Part shown: positions 59,190 to 64,000 of the stretch, in pieces
Position numbering within the stretch: position 1 is the stretch's first letter
Layout: the number at the start of each line of letters is the position of its first letter
Assembly (NCBI GenBank): GCA_014529385.2
Contig: CM043949.1
Coordinates: 109,703,977 to 109,767,976, forward strand
DNA from: Adiantum capillus-veneris
Lineage: Eukaryota; Streptophyta; Polypodiopsida; Polypodiales; Pteridaceae
DNA: 64,000 bases
Direction of reading: 5' to 3'
The notes under the pieces: generated by a model
The model's input: only the letters and a program-made list of their open reading frames with translations
Database searches by the model: none
Told to the model about the DNA's origin: nothing
Program-made: the position numbers and the translations under genes

Positions 59190-59931
59190 TATCAATGTCC
59201 AAAGAGACCAAATCCGTCTAATTCGAAAAGAAATTCCAACGCGGAAACATCATCGAATTTTGAACAACCAGATTCTGCTAAGGATAAAGAAAAATCTGTG
59301 GTCAATACGATTCGTGTCTCAGAGGATACGACTATTCTTATGAAGCATGCTCAGTGCCATTCTTCAGTTTTGGAGTCTCTCTCAAAGCAAGTCTTGAGCC
59401 TTTTTGGAACACTCAATGGTCGCTCCATCAATATTTTGGTGGACAGCGGATGCTCGAATAATTTCGTCAGCACTCAGATAGTTCAACAGCTTGGCTTACC
59501 AACTCAGAAGATATCTCACTTATATGATGTGGAATTAGCAGATGGATCAATTTTGACTTGTGATCAGACAGTTCGACAGTTGCAGTTCGAGATTCAAAAT
59601 TACGCAGATCAACTGGATTTTGAAGGCATGTTACGACATGATTCTTGGTCAGCATTGGTTATTCCAATATGATCCAGCAATTAGCTTTCAAGGACATACT
59701 ATCAATTTGTTCAAAGATGGACGTGAATTGACTTTACACGGGCTTTCTCATGTGGAAAGAGTGATTCAAGCCTCACGTGTACAAGTCAAACAGCATGATA
59801 CAGTGGATTATGAAACGAATATGATCCCCGATGCAGATATGGATACTATTATTGATGAATTTTTGAATTCATTAACTTCTCCTGAATTAATTAATGAAGA
59901 CAAAGATAAAGATATAGTTGCAGATTCCTAG
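59190..59931 (+). pseudogene. Retropepsin of element K, one frameshift
   Basis: In frame with gag after the TAG. The active site is LVDSGCSNNFVS, with the catalytic Asp at codon 59442-59444. QQLGLPTQ and VELADGSIL follow. Near 59635 the frame shifts and the matching end (DMILGQHWLFQYDPAISFQG) continues in the next frame to a TAG at 59929-59931. This is the usual retropepsin order in Ty3 elements (LVDSG...DMILG..WL). The enzyme would cleave gag. Confidence 0.8.
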
Positions 59932-60437
59932 TCTGAAGGCGACTATGCTTTCTTTAATTCTTTACTGGATGATGATGATATGCCAATTGCAAGTCATGAA
60001 GTGAGTTCCTGAAGATGATTCTGAAGAATTTTGGGATTCATTCTTGGAAGATGATTACAGTCTCAAGCCAAAGTCCTCTCCAGTGATTACTAAAGTTGAA
60101 GTCACCCCATCTGAAGTGTACCTTGAGAAGATTTCCTCTTCCCCAAATATTTCGCAGTTACTGGAAGATTTTGAACCAGAAATCTTACATCGCATGAAGA
60201 ATTTTGAAGATCAATCTCTTGTTGCAGTCAACCTGATTATACCAGATTCCTCTAAAAAGTCTTTGAATAATGCAATGACATGGGATTTAGTAGTCAAAGC
60301 AAAAAGGTTTCGCAAGAAGCAAAGGTTCAAGACAGGGTTTCCAATAACTCAAAGATTGAAGATTTTCAAAGATTCAATGCTTTTCCAGAGTTCTATCAAC
60401 ATCAGAAGTCATTTCTTTGACACGGGCTCTCATTTTA
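59932..60437 (+). pseudogene. Decayed protease-RT linker of element K
   Basis: An acidic reading (60044-60463) contains ISSSPNISQLLEDFEPEILH, similar to the linker just before RT in Ty3 elements ('LLEEF.D.F'). It then changes to a basic piece with no RT motif. The RT-integrase block has been lost between here and the polypurine tract. Confidence 0.5.
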
Positions 60438-60449
60438 AATGGGAGGGAA
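60438..60449 (+). other. Polypurine tract of element K
   Basis: AAATGGGAGGGAA directly before TGTCACG. Confidence 0.85.
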
Positions 60450-60884
60450 TGTCACGATTGTGACTATGTTAACAACAATACATCTACTCCTAGTTGCAGA
60501 TACCCGAAGTGCCATGCCAAGGAGGACCCCTGCGCTTGGATATGGTCACACCCCTTCGCCCAAAGGACGTGTCTCTTCGCCAAAAGCCACACTCCTTCGA
60601 CGATTGGTCACGCCCCTTCGCTCTACGGGTGCGACTCTTCGCCCAATGGTTGCAGCTCTTTGCCGAAAGGATGTGTCTTTACGTCTAAAATCATGTCTCT
60701 TCACCAAGAGACGTGTCTTTTCATTTATGTCTCTTCGTCTCTTATATAAGGAGCCCTTGTATCACACATTCAATCAATCAAACACAAAGTCTTCTAAGTC
60801 TTGTCTAGAGTATAGTTCAAGTTTCTTAAGTCTTAATCATGAGTTTAAGTACTTAATAAAGGATTAGTACCTAGAATCCTCACA
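60450..60884 (+). repeat. 3' LTR of element K
   Basis: 435 bp, matching 56719-57151 end to end. It is followed by the TGCCC duplication. Confidence 0.95.
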
Positions 60885-60889
60885 TGCCC

Positions 60890-61957
60890 AATGTAACCCT
60901 TACAGTGCAACCGAAGTTTGCCTATGACAAGTGTTAAAAAGCTTCATTTTTTGTGCTGCTAACATTGCATCCATCATCTCTTGAGGCTTGATTTCCAATT
61001 GAGCCGCCATCTTTGGCGAGATAAAATTGCCCTTCTAAGATTCTTTCTCTGAAGCTTTTAATACTAGATCATCAATAGGATATGTGAAGGAGCCCATCAA
61101 CATTGAGTATCCATCCAAAGCATGGTCCATGAGTGGCTAAATTTTAGAGGACTTTTGCTTTAAACAGTACCTTTGAAGTTCCTTCAATAGACCTCCACAA
61201 TATCTTTGCATCAATCCCTTGAAAGAAACCTTTCTGAAAGAAGCTACACGAAGAAAAGTATCCCAATATCTCTGACTGCACGTCGTAAGAGTGTCTTCTT
61301 CCTTCATCTGAAGATGGTTCCACACAATCAAAACATATGCCTCGTATTGTGGTGTCAACCAAAGAGATAAACACAACCTTTTGAACTTCGCCGTTTTACG
61401 ATATGCTTTTCCGTGCCCTAAAAGCGTTGACCACCAAGTTTGGGTATTCCCATTGAGGTGAGATGTCGCTTTGCGAGTCTTGGAAGCTTCTATAAAGTTG
61501 CCTCCCAGAGAGGCAGTGTCAAACTACTGAATAAAAGATAGTCCTTTACTTGCGTCCCCGAGAACTGAGAAAGTATCAAACTTGACACTTTGTCTTCCTA
61601 GGCTCCAGATTATCATACTTAAGTCTTTTTAATCAGATAGTTTCTCCTCTCTCCAAAAGTCGAACCAAAAGTGGAAGATCGATCATCAAAACTATTAGAG
61701 GGTTTGTCATTTGAACTCTCCAGAGACGTAGAATCATCCCCATTTGAACTGCTACATCGCATGTGATGCTTTCGAGCTCTGCTTTCTTTTCCTTGATCTC
61801 CGCTTTTCATCATAACTAGAATTGGAACTAGAACTAGGACTAGAATTGGATCATCGATCATGATCCTCAAAGTGAACCCGGCAGCCGTGTTTCCTTTTAG
61901 GACCCTCTTCTTCACAAGATCTGTAAAAGTGGGATGTCGTGTAACAGGCTTGGACAC
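60890..61957 (-). pseudogene. gag of the minus-strand Ty3 element split by K
   Basis: On the minus strand the N-terminal piece (61957-61619) starts MSKPVTRHPTFTDLVKKRVL and is Ser-rich toward its end. Decayed pieces equivalent to 'FDTF..LG...GL..IQQFDTASLGG' follow. Next comes a core piece (61376-61137) with LTPQYEAYVLIVWNHLQMKE and RYWDTFLRVASFRKVSFKG, in a gag-like W/Y..F spacing. It shares its layout with 10896-11900. Several stops and shifts are present. The LTR at 61940-62514 supplies its promoter side, and pol continues at 56713-55820 beyond K. Confidence 0.6.
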
Positions 61958-62015
61958 TCGAAGCGAGAAATCAATAGCAACACACGAACAAAAACTTCAA
62001 AATCACTGAACTTTA

Positions 62016-62052
<37 letters not shown>

Positions 62053-62514
62053 ACACGGCACAGCGGAGTTACGCGCCGAGAAACATTGGCCCCAAAGACT
62101 AGTGCCCCTTTCAGTATTTCTTTATTTATTGAACACAACAAGGTACAACTCCCGAGGGTCCTCTGCTCTAAGACTCTGCATCTAGATGCTCTACAAGATG
62201 AGGCCCCAAGGGCTCTTATAAACAGTACAAGGGATGCGCAAAAAGCAGGGCCCCAAAAGCAATTAGGTTAAAAGCACTTCCCCCCAAAAGCATATGCTCT
62301 CAAAAGCTAGCGCTGGGGACTCCCAAGAGCAGCCAACATAATTTTCGAAAATCCGTACAAGCCTGTCACATCAACACAGCAGTACAAAATTCAAAAATCT
62401 CCTTCAGGATTCAAGCTTCCGTCCTTTAGGGTTTCGAGCCCCACAGCCCGTGCTTCATCCATTCAGTTTCTTTGGGGTTTGTCTGACCACATGCCACGTC
62501 ATCACTTTGTGACA
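61940..62514 (-). repeat. LTR of the minus-strand Ty3 element
   Basis: On the minus strand it starts TGTCACAAAGTGATGACG (62514), as in element C, and ends CCTGTTACA. A TATA-like GTTTATAAGAG lies near 62220, with the family landmark ATAAAGAAATACTGAAAGG and a (GA)n tract (62018-62049) near its end. A polypurine tract (TTCAAGAGGGGGG on the minus strand) lies directly upstream at 62517-62530, although gag lies downstream. Confidence 0.75.
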
Positions 62515-62656
62515 TACCCCCCTCTTGAAAGAATTGTGATCGCCCTCAATTACACCTACAAAATTAATCATAAGCCAGAAACCAATTCAAAGTAGACACT
62601 CACTCTAAGCACTGACACAATAGACAAACACATATCCAGCACTTGCACAAAGACGA
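62515..62656 (-). other. Element 3' flank with polypurine tract
   Basis: Resembles the 3' internal end of element C (GTAAT...GGCGATCACAATTCTTTCAAGAG, in part). It is cut off by the LTR starting at 62657. Confidence 0.5.
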
Positions 62657-63666
62657 TGTCACGGGGCTGTGGCAACCACTAACCTTAGTTGTTGGTTTCT
62701 TTCCCTTGATTTTTATTTGATTTTTGGGTCCCTCTTTTTGAAGTCACAAATGGTCGGACATATGTGAAACGGCCAACAGCCGACCGCAATCGGGAAGGCA
62801 GGTCGCCACGAGATGGTCGGCCAGGTCGGCACTGGAATCCAAGCAGTAAAAGGGTGTCTAGGCTCGGTTCAAAGTCATTTAGACCCCTCACTACGCTTTA
62901 TAAGTCGGTGGGTACTAGGAATTAACTCAAAAGAGGCAAAGTGGACACTTGGCAGCTCCTCATGAAATTTCCAAGCCTGCATCAAGAGGGGGCGCCCAAA
63001 TTGAGAGGAGGCTGATTTTTGAAGTGAAGTGACTACAGTGTGTGTGGATTAGCTGATTGCTAATCCTCCACAGGTACGCACAGTTTCATCTCGAAGGATT
63101 GCGAAAACGCAGAGTTTTCTCGCGTGAAAACTCGTCCCTTTCAAAGGGGAATTGTCCCATTGCATGCAGGAACACCTGAGACACACGTCGACGTGTTCGC
63201 TCCGCCCAAAACGAAAAATTACAGCCTGCTGTGTTTTTCTGCAGGTCTAGGGTTTCGCACCTAGACTCCAAGACATCGCCAAGGGAGCCTCGAGAAAGCC
63301 TTGGGATGCTTAAACAGGGCTTTGGACACCTGACAGTGACAAAAACAGGGAATTACAGCATGCTGAAATTGACCTGCAGCTCAATGGAAAGCTTCCAGAT
63401 CGCAAGGGAAAGTGTCCTTGACATGTACTTTTAACCTACAAATGTTTTTGCGCCGTTATGCTGGAGAAATTGGGTCAAAAATCTACAATTACAGCAATAG
63501 ACACGTTTGGACAGCTTGGTGAGGGTTAGGTGAAGATCGTCTATTTGCAATAAGAATAAAGAAATACCGAAAGGGACGCGAGTCTTTGGGACCTACAGGG
63601 TGTCGTTGTCTGCTTGGTAGCACTCTAGTTGCCAGGCCGTGGTTTGAAGTGTTCATTCCAGTCACA
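62657..63666 (+). repeat. Plus-strand LTR of a related family (possibly solo)
   Basis: Begins TGTCACGGGGC and ends CCAGTCACA. It carries the family landmark ATAAAGAAATACCGAAAGG at about 63555. No coding sequence adjoins it. Flanking pentamers do not match, so the ends are tentative. Confidence 0.4.
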
Positions 63667-63841
63667 GGCTTATTCGTGAAGTTTCTTTGTGTCATAAAGT
63701 TCACATTGTAAAGATTGGGTGAAAGCTAAAGTCTACCGCCCGTTTCGACGACAGTCCCTGAACATTCAAATCAAACCACAAGCTTATTCGTGAAGTTTCT
63801 TTGTGTCATAAAGTTCACATTGTAAAGATCGAGTGAAAGCT
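63667..63841. repeat. Direct duplication of ~57 bp with a 55-bp spacer
   Basis: GCTTATTCGTGAAGTTTCTT...GTGAAAGCT occurs at 63668-63724 and 63782-63841, with few differences. The second copy directly abuts the next LTR. Confidence 0.85.
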
Positions 63842-64000
63842 TGTCACATGACACATCCAACCCTATGTGTCCGTGGACAAGCTATAGCATGACCAGGGTT
63901 CAATTAAGTCAAGTCAATCAAGAATAGGAAGTGTTCTAGCACTTTTGTGAGTCTGTTCGCAGACCGTGCATGTCCAGACACTTAGAATAGATGCATATCC
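63842..64000 (+). repeat. Third copy of the family-A LTR, cut by the window end
   Basis: Starts TGTCACATGACACATCCAAC and follows the family-A U3 (CCGTGGACAAGCTATAGCATG, GACCGTGCATGTCCAGACAC) to the last base. No polypurine tract precedes it, so it is a 5' or solo LTR. Confidence 0.85.

Larger units (their letters stand above)
56719..60884 (+). mobile_element. Element K: young gag-protease LTR element with TSD
   Basis: 5' LTR 56719-57151, primer site 57153-57163, long leader, gag 58083-59189, protease 59298-59931, decayed linker, polypurine tract 60438-60449, 3' LTR 60450-60884. A perfect 5-bp duplication TGCCC flanks it (56714-56718 and 60885-60889). The two LTRs differ at only about 15-20 positions over 435 bp by my count, so it is the youngest clear insertion here. 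RT, RNase H and integrase are absent; the reading passes from a protease-RT linker to the 3' end, so pol was deleted. It needs enzymes in trans. Confidence 0.95.

Overview
The window looks like intergenic DNA from a land plant with a large, repeat-rich nuclear genome. The only two host genes I can support are plant-type: an intact A20/AN1 stress-associated protein (SAP) gene at 23874-24356 (+), and the three C-terminal exons of a plant-type, C-tail-anchored TOM20 mitochondrial import receptor at 53918-54600 (-). Very low gene density, chromodomain-bearing and gag-pro-only Ty3 elements, non-LTR elements and long (GA)n/(CA)n tracts would fit a fern or another non-flowering vascular plant. That placement is inference; I cannot name the species.

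Almost everything else is transposable elements, many nested. 1-4230 is the 3' part of an LTR element with a decayed ORF whose in-frame stops are nearly all TAG; it carries an antisense HSP70 fragment and sits inside a chromovirus integrase (chromodomain at 4251-4511), whose own 3' LTR begins at 4868. 8417-10874 (D, minus) and 35954-39968 (C, plus) are two members of one gag-protease-only LTR family. 10896-11900 (-) is the gag of a related, larger element; 12163-13096 is a copia LTR plus gag stub. From 13393 to 22871 a small outer LTR element appears to contain two members of a second non-autonomous family in opposite orientations: A (14176-18331, plus, target-site duplication GGAGC) and B (18545-22576, minus). 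Both carry the same unrecognised ORF. A third copy of that family starts at 63842 and runs off the window.

24.4-35.9 kb holds GA/TC palindromes, several tandem duplications, and two decayed copies of one LINE family in opposite orientations (29.05-30.36 kb plus, 31.98-33.29 kb minus), followed by a copia remnant. 40-53 kb is mostly decayed, with two copia LTR landmarks, a 19-bp minisatellite, a dispersed 1-kb direct repeat and a decayed unrecognised reading frame (50.85-51.62 kb, minus).

54.6-64 kb shows a clear nest. A Ty3 element on the minus strand (LTR 61940-62514, gag 60890-61957, protease/RT 55820-56713) was split by a younger 4.2-kb element K (56719-60884) with matching LTRs, a tRNA-Met primer site, a polypurine tract and a perfect 5-bp duplication TGCCC. 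K encodes gag and protease only, with gag and protease separated by one TAG inside the zinc knuckle. The TOM20 exons lie just left of this nest, so the rest of that gene is probably separated from them by a retrotransposon-filled intron, or lies outside the window.
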